A stretch of 64,000 nucleotides of DNA from Trichostrongylus colubriformis (lineage: Eukaryota; Nematoda; Chromadorea; Rhabditida; Trichostrongylidae): NCBI GenBank assembly GCA_963978905.1, contig OZ022257.1, positions 33,803,685-33,867,684 of the forward strand. The letters are read 5' to 3'. The notes below the pieces were generated by a model. It made no database searches. It was given only the letters and a program-made list of their open reading frames with translations, and was not told the origin of the DNA. Position 1 is the first letter of the stretch, and every line of letters begins with the position of its first letter. A program made the translations under genes and the position numbers. Shown here piece after piece: positions 10,001-22,602 of this stretch.

Positions 10001-13000
10001 GAAAGAAGGGGAAAATGCTGAAAGGATCAGCTTTAGGTCTCTCTACGCTCTTTGGTATTCGTTGTTACATGAATTTCGGAAGGCGCTCGGCAACAGAGCC
10101 GCACAAAAAAGGGGGCAGAAGCCAGAGTCAAGCGATAGGAACTTTGACCAAGTAGAAGCAGACTCTTGTACACAAAAAACAGAGGCGGTGCTACTGTAGT
10201 TGGTTATGGGGCAATCATTGTCGCGCTGTCGTCCCTCACTGGAAATCGTTCCACAATCATCTTTTTGTATACTCGAATATATATTTTTGCCCAAGCCTTA
10301 CTTCAGGGGACGGAATGGGACTTCACCGTGAACCCGCAACAACTCGCAACAACTCGCACTCGTCACCAGCGGCTGCGCGAAATTTCGAAAGGGATAGAGA
10401 TGCAGCCTTGTTAGTTCTAGATGAACCTAGATGAACCTGTCTGCTCACAGAAGGGAATATACTATTGCTGATACCGCGAGATGCGCTCAGCTGATAGAGG
10501 TGGCAACTAAACGAAGCTTTCCCCCACGACATATGGGTCTGCATTATGACATTCTCAATATACCTCCTTGTCCTTCGAAGATTTATTCCTTTGAGCGATT
10601 TCGTCTTACTTTTGAAGTTTTTCCCAGTGGGACGGATGTAATGCACAGGACAAAGGCGTTCTTCACTCCGCTGCGCAAGTTCTTATGCAAATATTCCTTC
10701 TCCTCGGGGCGACAAGCTGCGCCAAGATGGAGTTTACTGACGTGAACAAAGAAAGCCGCCGCTTCAATAGGTTTTTCACTTTTTCGATCACACCAGTTAT
10801 GAACACTTCATGAAACCGGTATGGCTGTGGCTAATCGTGCCTAAAAACCAGGTCAAATCCTAAAAAAGCTATTCTCTCTCGTATGGTCCCGGGTTCAGAC
10901 CTTTACCTGGCTTAATCAGATCTTACACACTCCTCCTTGATTTGTAAATTGGTGCCAGATCAGTGTAGGAGGATGAGAACAGTAATCTGTAGTTGGACGC
11001 ATAAACTCAAGGGCAATCAAGTGCCACGGCGATTCTGGATGGGAGCAAAATGCATGCCGAATCTCATTAGAAACTTAAAAAAAGACGAATGCCCCGTATT
11101 TCATTCGCTTTCGCAGTTTGGAACAATTCAGCGACTCTGGTAAAAGGGAGCATGGTACATTCCAGATTCTCCCGTCGTTTCAGTGAATCCTTTGCAATTT
11201 TAAGCCTATCGGAATGTTCCATTTCTCTCCCACCTACATACAAAACTTCCCGTTACTGTTTCGCGTCTATTAGCCCAGTTACGGATCAGAGGTGGTGAAT
11301 TGAATGGGCTTGAAGCCTGTTCAAGAACTCGTTCTCTTGTTCATGTTCCGTCAAGCACTCACCGTCATCCTTTACAGTTGTAGTAGCATCTTGAAATTTC
11401 TCCGAGTGGTATCGATTCAGCCATAGTAGCCAACTAGGATGGGATATTGATTTATCATCCACTATTAACCGTCTGATCAGTGTCTCTCCCGATTTCCTCG
11501 GCCGACACTGTGCTGCTCTCTCCGCGCCGATCGAACTCTATCGCCCACGTTGACCCGTTTTGGAGGACAGATTACAGACAGCCGAACACGCGCTAGGATC
11601 TACTAAGGCTGTACTTTTTCTGGTAGAGGCTCTTGTTGGGGTAAACGCCATACTTTCCCGATTCTCGGACTGTTCTGTTGCACCGCACATTATTTCTTAG
11701 TATCACTCAATCTTTTATCGTAATTTGTGGGTGGCAGTTTCCGAACTGACCATTTAGACGCCGTGGGTGTCAAATTTTCTAGTTGTAGGTTATCACCAAA
11801 GTCAGACAGCGTGATATTCGCGACACTGTCACGCCTTGTGCTTATTTGGAGAAGCTCAGTGCAGTCGACTCGAACATCGTGTAGCGTACGCAAACACTGG
11901 GCACACTTGCTTACAGCGCATCCACTCACTCTATTATGGTCATTGTCAGGAAACTCGCTACCACCCATTGTGTGTGTCAATCCTTAATTTCATCATTGTT
12001 TTTCTATTTCGAATTTTCTGATTGTGCGTATAGACCACACACACTTCTGCTCAGTTGTGAGCTACTTATATAAAATATACCTTTCCAATACATCTGCCAG
12101 CATTTCCATTTCTTCTGGGTATTTTTTTACAGTTACTGTGATTGCGCATAGATAGAAGTGAAGCAACCGTCTGTAACAGAAGCTACTGCTATCACATGGT
12201 CTTGGGTTCGTATCCTTGACCAGTGCCTATCCACACAGGTCAAATTACTGTACCTAAAGCTGGTACATCAACGTATCAATCGAGTAATTTGCTATTCATT
12301 GTAAACGTCAAATCGTATTCAAAATGACAATATGCACGATAGCAATAAAACTAGAATTCATAGCGAAGTTCGGAAGGTTGGCGCCATACGATTTTTCATT
12401 TATCTTTTTATTTTTTGATTGTTGTTTGATATACATTTGTCCTTGAGATGCTGTGACAGCGGTACCCAGTGATAGTGCATCTGCAAGTTCACTCACGAAT
12501 GCTCAACAGTTCCGTCTTGATGAATATGTAGGGTTATTATGCGCCATGCTCTTGACTTTAATCTTGAAGTACCGTATAGTGGCTTGGTTCGAACAATGAC
12601 TTCAAATTACTACCACTTCCTACCAGAAGATGCAGTTTAATTCTGATTGGAACGTACTCACGAGTAGGTGTCTCTCATGAGTACCCTTTTGGAGCTTGTT
12701 GGCGCAAACAACCGCTAACTTTTTTGCTGTGTAATTGTGTAGCTTACCATAGCTTGGGAAATTCAACGAATCTATAGGTAAACGATCTGCGAAGAATTTC
12801 TCAGCTGTGACGAGTTCGCTATTGGATTAAGGATAGGAAATAAGCCGGCCATCACATGTTTCCTTCGGAGGTTTTTTCCGCCGAGTGATCGGATTTCGTA
12901 GTGATTCACCGGGTTTGAATGCTCATCTTGAACCAAGGCCATTTGGCTCTAGCGTAGCGGTGTTCACCCCCTCCCAAACGCTGAGCCAAATACAGTTTTC

Positions 13001-14454
13001 AAACAGCTTAAATCCTCAGCGCCCTTTTCGGGTGGATGGAATGCCTGCTGCGTTATAACTTGCGGACGGCTCGGCTTGCCATTTCATTTTTGCAGAGCGC
13101 TTTATCTTTATATCATTTCGACTCGATTTTAGGCGGTGTAGTGGAAACCGCTGGCACTGCTCTCCTCATGGTTGAGGGGAGGGTCCTAGATCGATACTTG
13201 TTCAGGCCTTTCAAGCCATTCTCCTGTACGGGGCGGTGTAATTTGTACCACGCTTGTCTTAATGGACCAAAACTGAGAGCAACGCTAGACTGGTCCTCGC
13301 AAGTCATTATATATGTAGGTGAAATTTTATCTTATGCCGTCGCTATTCTAAGCTGGAGTAGAATGTACAGCATACCACTAAAAGGATCGACTGCTAAATG
13401 CTTCAACCTCCATTTTACATCACCTGGTTCCTCGAGTCAAGATGAAATACTGCATAATAGGTACAAACCACTTCTCTTGAAATGCTAGATTTTCTACTTT
13501 AAAATCCTCTATAATTAACCTTTTGTTTGCGGGATCACGACATAAGTTTGAATTGCCTCGCATGCGTAGGTATCCATTCATGTGCTGTAACAACTGTTTT
13601 TCATGAAATAACCCATGATTTCCTCCTGTATTCATCCGAACATTTCTTATGTCTTCATCCACGAGAACGGTTTTGAATCCGGTTTTGATTGCAAAACGTG
13701 TGGGCTTGCGGTTACGATATCCGTTCAGTTTGCTGCACATCGTCTCACTGGAACGGTCATCGCACGTGGAAAACGATTCAACTTTCTCTCATTACCCATT
13801 AGATTTCTACAGATTCTCTGGTGATGTCATAGGGAAGACATGGTTCTCGTTACAAAGGTGCGTGTTTCTTTCATCCTTTCCGATTTACTGTGCTTTTAAG
13901 TGATTTTCTGGGTATTTGGAGACACTAAACGTCTGATATTTTGTTGTTTTTTGTTTACTTATCACATTGTCACTCCATATGTATATAATGTAATTGCACA
14001 AGTTCATCAGATTACAATACAACTATCAAACCATCAGTTCATCTGCAAATTACGGATATACAATCTCTGAGTGGTATCTTCATTCAGTCCTGTTCACGAC
14101 TTCTCCAAAAAAATCTGTGCACATAAATTTGGCAAAAAATATGTTAGCAAAGAAGTTATTGTACGTGAAAACAAGGAGATACATAATCTAGCTTCCGTCG
14201 GTAGTATCGCAATGAGGAGGTGGGGAACACATGAAAAGTTGCTCATCAAGCATCTCGGAAGAATCTTTGAGGGATCAATCCGCACAACTAAGCTTGTATT
14301 TTTTGCATAAGCCTTAGTGGAGGAATGAGGAGGTATCTCCCCTTCTAGGCTTAGGCAAAAAAAGTGTCCCATAGTGGAATGCCCCCCCCCCTTTGCAATA
14401 GCACCTTTCGTCTTGCATATAAACTTAGATAAGAACAGAGCATTTGGCGGTATA
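7036..14454. other. long intergenic stretch with no gene recognised
   Basis: Many short open frames occur on both strands (for example 7871-8149, 9323-9535, 10431-10745, 13036-13488). None has a recognisable domain or a consistent splice pattern. One dispersed repeat (8215-8470) is recognised. Box-B-like words near 10890 and 12209 hint at decayed tRNA-derived repeats but are too weak to annotate. Confidence 0.45.
8215..8470. repeat. dispersed repeat, copy 1
   Basis: Shares blocks in the same order with 34345-34640: GGAAAT, GCATC, GGAGTGAGCT, GCTAAAACTG and AATACCTTC, followed by a GC-rich stretch and a terminal GGCTTC...TAGTTT block. The element type is unknown. Two diverged copies are visible. 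Confidence 0.6.
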
Positions 14455-14512
14455 CGAAAGGAAGGAGAGAAGAAGGAGGAAGGAGAAGGAGGAAGGAGGA
14501 AGGAGGAGATAT
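14455..14512 (+). repeat. purine-only GGA/GAA tract
   Basis: A nearly pure G/A run built from GGAAGGAG and GAAGGAGGA units. It may form unusual DNA structure but needs no gene to explain it. A run of ten C lies just upstream, at about 14383-14392. Confidence 0.7.
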
Positions 14513-15148
14513 GTTGCACACACTTTATTTTTTTGTTTCGCTTGTTTTGATCATAAGATTCCCACCGTAGTAGTAGATACAGTCTCAGTCGTCTACATGC
14601 AAGGCCGTTTTAATTTTTTGCGCATTGACGCCAGCACCAGGGTGATGGCGGCGGCACACAGTTTTACCGCCGTCGCCGCCGGTGTAGGCGTCGGTGCTCA
14701 AAGTATGAACGCGGCCTAACAATTGATAATAGTGCCCTTAGCACCACTGTACGGGCTCCAAAATGAGTACGCAATGGCTGATCATATCAGAAGTGATGGA
14801 GTTTCTGGTTGATTTAATGTGCTCATCCTTTTTTCCTTTGAATTCCTGAATAATTCGATATTCGTGTACGGCAAAAATGCGCTTACACACGTGTGTGTAG
14901 TGCTATTTCATTTGACTAAACCATTAATACTAAAGAGAAGAGGCACCCACTTCCTTTCGGATCTACTGCACTACAGCAAGTGGTTTTGAGATCAAAGCTG
15001 CATGTTTTAGGGCGTGCCTTTTGCAGCCGACAGCATTTTTGGATTTTCCGGTAGATTATAATGAAGTCGTATCATGATGGTGTAAATGATTGCAACTACT
15101 CGTGTGTAATATTTCTGCCAGTACGTCAGTGGCGTACGGATGTTGCTT

Positions 15149-15221
15149 GCTGTCCTCATTGAGGACATGCACATTCCCTTAGCCCAGTGGAGCGAAAGTG
15201 CATGTCCTCAATGAGGACAGC
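15149..15221. repeat. perfect 24 bp-stem hairpin
   Basis: Arm 15149-15172 (starting GCTGTCCTCATTGAGGACAT) is exactly complementary to 15198-15221, with a 25-base loop. The inner TGTCCTCATTGAGGACA is itself nearly palindromic. It could be a tiny MITE or a structured RNA. No other copy was noticed. Confidence 0.7.
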
Positions 15222-16148
15222 CAGGATGGCAAAAGATCATTTGTTATTGTTACCCACTTATTTCTATTGTTCACTCTTGGATTTCTCGCTGAAACCCAGA
15301 ATGCTTCCAGCGCTTCCTCGGAGGAAATCTCTGCTCATGGGCCAATATCGTGAACTTGATATCGAAGCCAATGTCATTATCCTCTCTATTCGGTGATCTC
15401 TTAACAATGTTTCATTACACATTGCGCTGTTTACCAGCTAGGTGTCCTTTAATTTGCCCTGACGAAGCTCTTCCTGCTTCTCCAATGTACGTGAAATTAA
15501 ATGTGTGGCTTCCATTTGATAGATAACTTCTGCTAAGGCGCCGCCAGCGTTACTATAAAGACATTTAACACATCACCGACAAGCACTGTCTAGCCGTCTG
15601 AGTGAGTCGGTCAAGCATAGCGTTACTACATCAAGCGGGGAAATTCAAGGCGAGCCTAACTTCCAGCTTCTGAGTTCTCCCGGTGCTTCTGACGCGTGTC
15701 AAAAATGGTAGAGGGGATGAGGCGTTTGGTGCCCTTCTTGAACCTTGAAACATATTTATGCCTTTGACAGCGACGGAAGAGTCGGTCGTATAAACGATCC
15801 ATCCAAAAACCTCGTGGCAGAAGTATTACAAACAAGAAGTATCAGCAACACTCAGGTTTTATAATGTTGTACTTGGACTCGATGGTTATTCTTTTAGTTA
15901 CCACACAGACAAAAAGTACTGATAAAGCGCAGACTCGTAACATGGCCATCAAGAATTGACCGCTTCCTTTCCTGCGTCACCGGAGTGAATTTTTGTAGGG
16001 GAAGGAGCAAGAAATGGTGCAGAAATAGCATAGAAATGTTGTGTCGCTTTTGGAAAGAACTATTTAGCGTAAAAGGGTCAATGTGGAAGAGGGGAAGCAA
16101 CGTAAATCAGCATACAGCAATAATTTCAAAGTGAAAGGGTATATATGT

Positions 16149-17315
16149 ATTGAGTTGAGTACCCTAAAGTCTGATAGATAAGTCCGCCCGCACGCGGCGT
16201 CGCGCACGTCACAGGCGACCGCAGTCTTCAAAGAACCAACCAGAGATGGAGGAAATTGAGGAAGCTATTATTTGTGGATTACATTAATAACGAGTTTATA
16301 TTGCATTGTATATTGTATTTGTCAATATAAAAGCGAGTAGTAGTAAAGTTGGGGTCGTACGAAAGGTGAAAACAGAAACTTCACAATTGGCAGAGGAAAA
16401 TAATGGAGTGAGAGGAGAATCGTTGGCCAACGGGGGTTTCAGTGCAACGGTGGTTTTCGCGATGAAATAGCTATTGGATAAAAACTTTTCCTTATTCCTG
16501 TTATGATAATGATGCACAAAGCCTCAATGCGTCTCTCACCTTATTTTCCCCTGCTAAACGCGCTTCTGCTTGCCGCGTCAAGTTTTTGCACCTGATGTAA
16601 GCCCTCCTTCTAGTCATCGAGCCCTTTGAAATGCCTGAACAACTAACGATCAGCAGTACACGGGAGGAATAATAAATGTTAAATGAGATGAGTGAGAATT
16701 TGAATGTTATGAATGTTTATGACGATGAAGTGGAGATTGCGTGGAAAATTTAAAGATGAGTGATCATCGTTGCACGGGTTAAACGAAGATTTTGATGCGT
16801 GGTATTTCTAGATATTAGAAACGAAGTTGAATAAACAGTTTCTACAATTCTGTCCTTTTTAATAATGAAAGGTGCATCGCGATCCTATGTTTTTTGAAGA
16901 CGGCTTGCGTTCGCCGCTGTCGCGCGCGACACCGCGTGCGGGCGGACTTATCTATCAGACTTTAGGGTAATAAGTTCCCGCGGTCTTTTTAACCTCGTTT
17001 TTCACATTGTTCCCTTCATCTTTCGACAAAGCCTATATATGTTTCCGATAGAGCTTTTTTGCTCTACAAAATGATACCTTCCATCTTTTCAAATCCTTTC
17101 ACATTTCAGCATGTAGGAATAAGTTCCCACCTTTTTTCCAGTTCAAAATTGCGTAATGAAAATGAATTTTTTGGCACAATGTTTCGTACTATTCAGTAGA
17201 GCTCTTTTGCTCTACAAGATAGTGCTAACGGTTTTATATAAGCTTTGTCGAAAGGTGAAGAAACAATGTGAAAAACGGGGTTAAAAAACCGCAGGAACTT
17301 ATTCCTCAACTCAAT
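16149..17315. mobile_element. foldback element, split by a nested transposon
   Basis: The arms start ATTGAGTTGAG at 16149-16159 and resume at 16970 with ATAAGTTCC. The right end is the complement, GGAACTTATTCCTCAACTCAAT, ending at 17315. The inner parts of the arms also match (CGTTTTTCACATTGTT, TTTCGACAAAGC and an AGAGC-rich block). Removing the inserted element at 16162-16967 and one TA restores a continuous foldback of about 360 bp. No coding capacity was seen. Confidence 0.75.
16162..16967. mobile_element. 806 bp TIR element with ~70 bp GC-rich inverted ends
   Basis: Ends with CCCTAAAGTCTGATAGATAA and its complement, followed by a GC-rich block (GTCCGCCCGCACGCGG) in both arms. TA is duplicated at 16160-16161 and 16968-16969. 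The interior is AT-rich and non-coding. It is inserted in the older foldback at 16149-17315. Confidence 0.8.
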
Positions 17316-19032
17316 AAATTTTCGCCTGAATTTAAGGAAGAGGAGGCAGCTCTGCGGAAAGTGAAACAAGTTGCATATGCAAATTAGGCTCTCATGCAAG
17401 AGGTGGTTCAGACACCTTCGATCTTTTTCCCCCTACATAGGCAAAGGTTTAGATTCACTCCTCCCTTACGTGGAAACGCGTTTTTTTTGCATGTTTAGAA
17501 AGATGGAACGGTATTTCCTTCAAAATAACTAGGTTTGTTCTTCTGTAGATGTTGTATGAAGCGGAAGAATATTTTTGACGTGGGGTCGACGTATTTGGTG
17601 AAATGGAACGTGCATAATGATCTGCGCTATAAGGGACGCTTCTACTCTTCCCTCACGTCTATCTGAACGGGAATCTCTTACATCTTCACCACGGTCTACC
17701 TTGGTCAGCATTGTGGTAATGACCGAAGAGCTTTGATAATTTCGAGACTGTATGAACTCTTGTTTGCACTGGATTGTTACACTTCTATCATCGGATCTCC
17801 CATTTTTCCTTTTTCCTTCGATGGAGGGACATTGTCTGGCAACGTTCTTGTCAAATTCCAAAACATCAGTCACCTACATATCTTTATGAATCTAAGATGG
17901 GGTGGGTCCAGATAAAGTCGAAGAACAGGGATCACATAGACATCTTTAAGACATCACAAGCTTGAGAAAAGTTTTATGTATCTGCCCAGTATGCATAAAA
18001 ACACATTATTTGAAATCAGAACAAGGCCTTTCTTTGGGTGGGTGTTTGGTTAGTGTCAAGCACTACAGCGATGGAATCTTTTTGAGGAATGCGACCCTTT
18101 CCCAACCCAAACCTGCACTGATGATACGATTCCTCTTCGAGATTGATGTTGTTGGTATACTATTTGTATACAAAGAAAGGTCTAAAAAAATAAGTCGTCC
18201 ATCGCGATGTCCTAATAAAAACATGATTATCGATCAACAACCTTTGCTGGAGCTTCAGAGTCCCTTCGAAATCGTCGAAAAAAATATAGTTTTGGGGAAT
18301 CATCGGGTAATGTCTACAAAATATGACCTTTTTTACGTAAAATGTGATCGTCCAGATTTGTCCACACCATTCCTGATTTTTCACAATCCGACCAATAGAA
18401 AGGTTCCCATTGATTGATGAGAAAAATTGCAGTGGATGCTATCAACGTTGCCTGGAGCGCAGAATATCTGGAAATTTCCACAGCTAGAGCGTTTATTCTC
18501 AGGGAGCTGTCCGTGATCTAGAAAAATTGCGTATTCGTTCAAGCTGACGCAAAAATCGAAGGTCATCTCCAGTGCGTCGACCATGGTAGATGTCGTTGCG
18601 TTTTGAATTCGATGCACCTGCAGGGGGAGATTTTTAGTGTTTTAAGAGGAACGCCTGTCTATGAAGCATTCTGACTCTAAGGTGAAAATTCGCCCATGAA
18701 AGTGGACGCTGTTCTTGAGCAGTTGCAAGCATAATTTTTGATCATTTCCACTTTTACGAACCACCTAAAAACGTACATATTTGTCAGGAGAGCACCCGAA
18801 ATATCAAAATGCATCTAGAAAGAGGAACATGGGTCCCGTATAATAAATTCGGAGAGCTGGATGAAAATCGTGAATCAGCAAGTAGTGAAAAAAGAAGAAC
18901 TCTTGAATCTCTATGTTTTCCTTTTTTGTAACTATTATATTCAGTTTCACGTGGAATTTCCCATTCAAAGTGTCATGACTGAACATAGCTTTACTCAGAA
19001 TATGTGCATATTTCGGTAATTGCTCAATTTAG
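17316..19032. other. upstream region of the myosin gene; first exon not identified
   Basis: The class VII myosin must start upstream of 19033, because the first traced exon begins directly with GDFVWIEP behind a splice acceptor. In C. elegans only about six residues precede this point. I found no ATG followed by a few fitting codons and a good donor here, although a very short exon is easily missed. Open frames at 17962-18417 and elsewhere show no recognised domain. Confidence 0.5.
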
Positions 19033-22000
19033 GGAGATTTTGTGTGGATCGAACCATTGGCCGGCGAGGGTATCCCAGTTGGTGCCCGAGTGCTCGATCA
19101 GGATCATGGTCGATTGAAAGTAGTTGACGATCTTGGACAAGTGAGTGATAAGTAGTTTTTCTTTGGAATTATTTCAAGTAGGCGTTCTACGCGGATTACC
19201 TCTGCTACCAGGCTCGCCACAGCTCTGAAGTATTTCCCTCCTTGTTTTTCTTTCAGAGCAAAAACCAGTTATAGCGCATCCACATTGAAGGTCACGAAGG
19301 CTGGCGCCTGCCTTGACCCTTTTAATCACTGCTGCCTCATTCTTTACGATTAAATCACCGCCGTCCATACTCTTGAACAGCAACAAATTGCGTCAAATTA
19401 GTCGAAATTACAGCCTCGTCTGTCTATCAAGAGAAACAGAAAAAAATGTATTATGAAAACGAAAGGATAAGGAGACCCGGTTGTCGCTGAGAGAACTGGG
19501 CACAGAAAAAGATGCAGGGGCAACGCTGACCTATTTGCAGTCATTTTGGGTAAAAACTGCTGATTGGAAATCGGCAGGAACGAAATGCACCGCGATTGGA
19601 GGAGAAATTTTTAGACTCTATTCGCTTGCATGGTCATTTGGGAGAACAAATCGGCGTTAACCGAAGGAAACACTCCTGCGCGGAGTCGAAGCCCCTGAAC
19701 ACCCATGCGAATAACCTTTTTAGGAGTCTTTGTAGAATGTTCATAAAAATAAACACTTTTCCGCCGCCTAGCGACATCGTACGTAGACATACGTGATACT
19801 AAAACAATCTCCATGAAAATCGGAGTTGAGTTGTTCTTTATTCCGATTACAAAAATAATGAATATGCTCTTGCCTTGAAAAGAGCAACAAGCGAACAATA
19901 GTTCGCTTGAATTCCCGCCGCAGAGCCGTCACAGTTATTCCCGCCAAGAACTTCCCTGTTTATCGATTTTCGTGCATGATACGGTAATTTACGTTTGCTT
20001 ATCCCATGTTCAATTGTGTGGATATCGGCGTATCCTTGTTCCTTCCCAGACAAGGTGTTCATTCATTCGAGTCCTGCTGTATGTCATGACCTCACTTGAC
20101 CCGCATTTGACCGCTAGTGCCTACATAGTGAAGGTAACCACGCATGATCAACAGGAATTTTCTTTTTTTTCTGGCGAAGGGTTCCACATGGTTACCAGTA
20201 ACCAAGCACAAAGCAACTACTTGAAGGTATGAGAGAACTTTCCCTTCACCACACTTTAAATTTAATAGTTGCGAACCTATGCATTGATGTGTAGAGGAAG
20301 TGGTCTATGCCTCTATACAACAACCCACTACTTTTTGTTTGAGGTAGAAGCCGCGATGGCTAACTGCTCAAACCAAACAGGTTCTCGAAGCCTGCATAAT
20401 TTAGTAATACATTTTGTGCCAAACGAACATTAGAGCTGTGCAATGGCAGCCAGAAGCCAGGGAAACGAGGCTTATCCATTTTTCCAACACGGCGAGTTTT
20501 TTAAGTAACAGTCTGCAAATATTCCAAGCAGGTCCCTTCATCGGTTGTGGAATAAATATCTACGGAGGTGTCTCTGACGTTGTCAGTGAGACTTCAAAGA
20601 AGAAAATGTTTAAGTTTCCATCAAGGGCTACGAGTGTAATCATTGGGTCGATAGTCTGAAACTAAACTAAAGCTCCTACTAGTACAGCAGAGAGTGAGCG
20701 AAAGGAAAAAATTTTGAATACAAAAGATGGAGCCCCTACATACTCGTTCCTCTTAGCCACGGACGTGTTTTCCTGCGTCCACCTTTACTAGTTTGTCGAC
20801 CGTGACCATGCGAATCTGTGCTGTTAGGCGGTCATACGCTCTACATGGCACTGCCGCTTTTAGGCGTGATTGACCTGAGCGCCGTTTGCAGAGATTCATA
20901 ATTAGTTTCAAGTACGCTTGTCTCGTACTCGGTTTGTGCCTAGGTTTTGCCACTCTTTCGAATTTTCTTTGGCCGTGCTGCTTTTGGACTTCATCAGGTA
21001 TTGGATACCATCACATTCTTCAAAGTATTCCTTAGAATGTGTATGAGTCGTTTTCGATCATTTGTGGCGAGAATCGACTCCAATAAAAAGCCCCATTTCT
21101 GGACACATAGATTTTACACCAGTGTCTTTAGGATCTCTCGTCGAGGAAATACATAGTTGCTAACTTTTTTTTGTGCTGCAGTTGCTGAGATTGTTACCAG
21201 TAACTACCCGATGTGTCACTGCTCCATCCGTTTTGGATAAGAAAAAACGAACTTTGGAAGTGGATCACGATAGGCAATAGCAACAATTACTGTACCCATA
21301 CGACAATCGGATGATCTGAAGATTGTGTTTTGGATGGCTAGCAGAAAATATAAACAGTTTGAGTGCTTTACCAAACGTGAACCAGGCCAGTCAGCACTAT
21401 GAGTGTTTAGTATGTATACTAAGCCGCACTTGATTGGTGGAAGGCTTGCGAGACATTATAATTGGAGGTGAAAACTGGGAGCTATCTGTTAAGTATCATA
21501 AGGTGCACTAATGGCAGAGTAGTAAGAGCTATACATGTGCAGTCGCTGGGTTACCTGATGAATCTGTTGGCTCCAGATCTCATAAGTAACGCAAACATCA
21601 GATTTTGATATTTTCAATTTTTAATAACTGCTGTTTATCGCCGCAGTTGCCCATAACTCAGCATCCTTGTAGCAAACATCAGAGTTGAAATCGAAATCAG
21701 AAATCAGAGTTGGGCTACTATAGTAAAGACGGCTGTTTCTGCCCACCTCCAGAAACTAGCCAACTCCTGCTTTCAACTTTTTCCGGAAAGCAATTAAACT
21801 GTGTATTAACATGGGCGCGTATAACAACATGTTGCAAGGACGAGGCGGAAAATGGGAAGCAGCGGAGCTACAAGGTTCCGCTTCATTTTATGTGTTCTGC
21901 TCCCCTAGTGTGTTCAAAATACCCTGAGCTCCACATAAAAAGTGAGGAGTTTGATTATCTGACCACATCCGAATCTTATTTCCAGAGGTTTTTAAAATCG

Positions 22001-22602
22001 TGGTCGTAGGACATCCGGCACCTACTCAGTCATCGGGGGTAAGTGGTAGATGACAACAATATCATATTGCCTACATATATCCAAAAACTTCAAAGTAATA
22101 AAGTCTTGAAAAAAAATTTGCCTTTGTCCTGAGACTTATGCACCCACCATCCTAATACATGCAAGCGAATGTATCGCGTGTTGTACCTCATAGATCCTTG
22201 TGAATCACCATTTTCCTTTTGTGAGAATCCAAATTGTTTACCAATTTATTTTGAGCTGATGGTAACATGAGTCAATAAACAGGAACAATGGTTAGCGGCC
22301 GATCGGCGAGTTCGACTCATGCATCCGTCATCAGTACAGGGCGTGGAGGACATGACGAAGCTGGGCGATTATCACGAAAGCGCCATACTGAGGAACATTC
22401 ACGTGCGCTACCGTGAAAAGCTTATCTATGTGAGTTCCTACGTCCACTTTCACGAATAAATGATTCCTTTCAAGACGGTGGCATGCTTCAAATTGCCTTC
22501 TTAAGACCTACACTGGATCGATATTGATTGCTGTCAATCCATACATGGATATTCCGATCTACACTGCCGAACAGATTCGCATGTACAAGCGGAAGAAAAT
22601 CG
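19033..22602 (+). CDS. hum-6: myosin VII exons 1-3: N-terminal motor
   Basis: Exons 19033-19140, 22283-22429 and 22506-22602 (108, 147 and 97 nt). They read [13 protein letters not shown]..., then [15 protein letters not shown]..., then [16 protein letters not shown]...RMYKRKKIG, the typical start of a class VII motor before the P-loop. Donors are GTGAGT, GTGAGT and GTATGG. The third exon uses an AAG acceptor. Its last base begins a glycine codon completed at 25194. Intron 1 (19141-22282, 3.1 kb) contains nothing I recognise. Confidence 0.93.

Noticed and set aside
13036..13488. 150-residue open frame on plus strand
   Set aside because: No recognisable domain, overlapping frames on the opposite strand, and no splice or composition support.
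15882..15905. Candidate myosin start exon (ATGGTTATTCTTTTA before GTTACC)
   Set aside because: The donor is poor and the residues (MVILL) fit the expected start only loosely; could not be distinguished from chance.
17962..18417. 151-residue open frame upstream of the myosin gene
   Set aside because: Not myosin-like, contains low-complexity stretches, and the opposite strand is also open; no evidence for translation.
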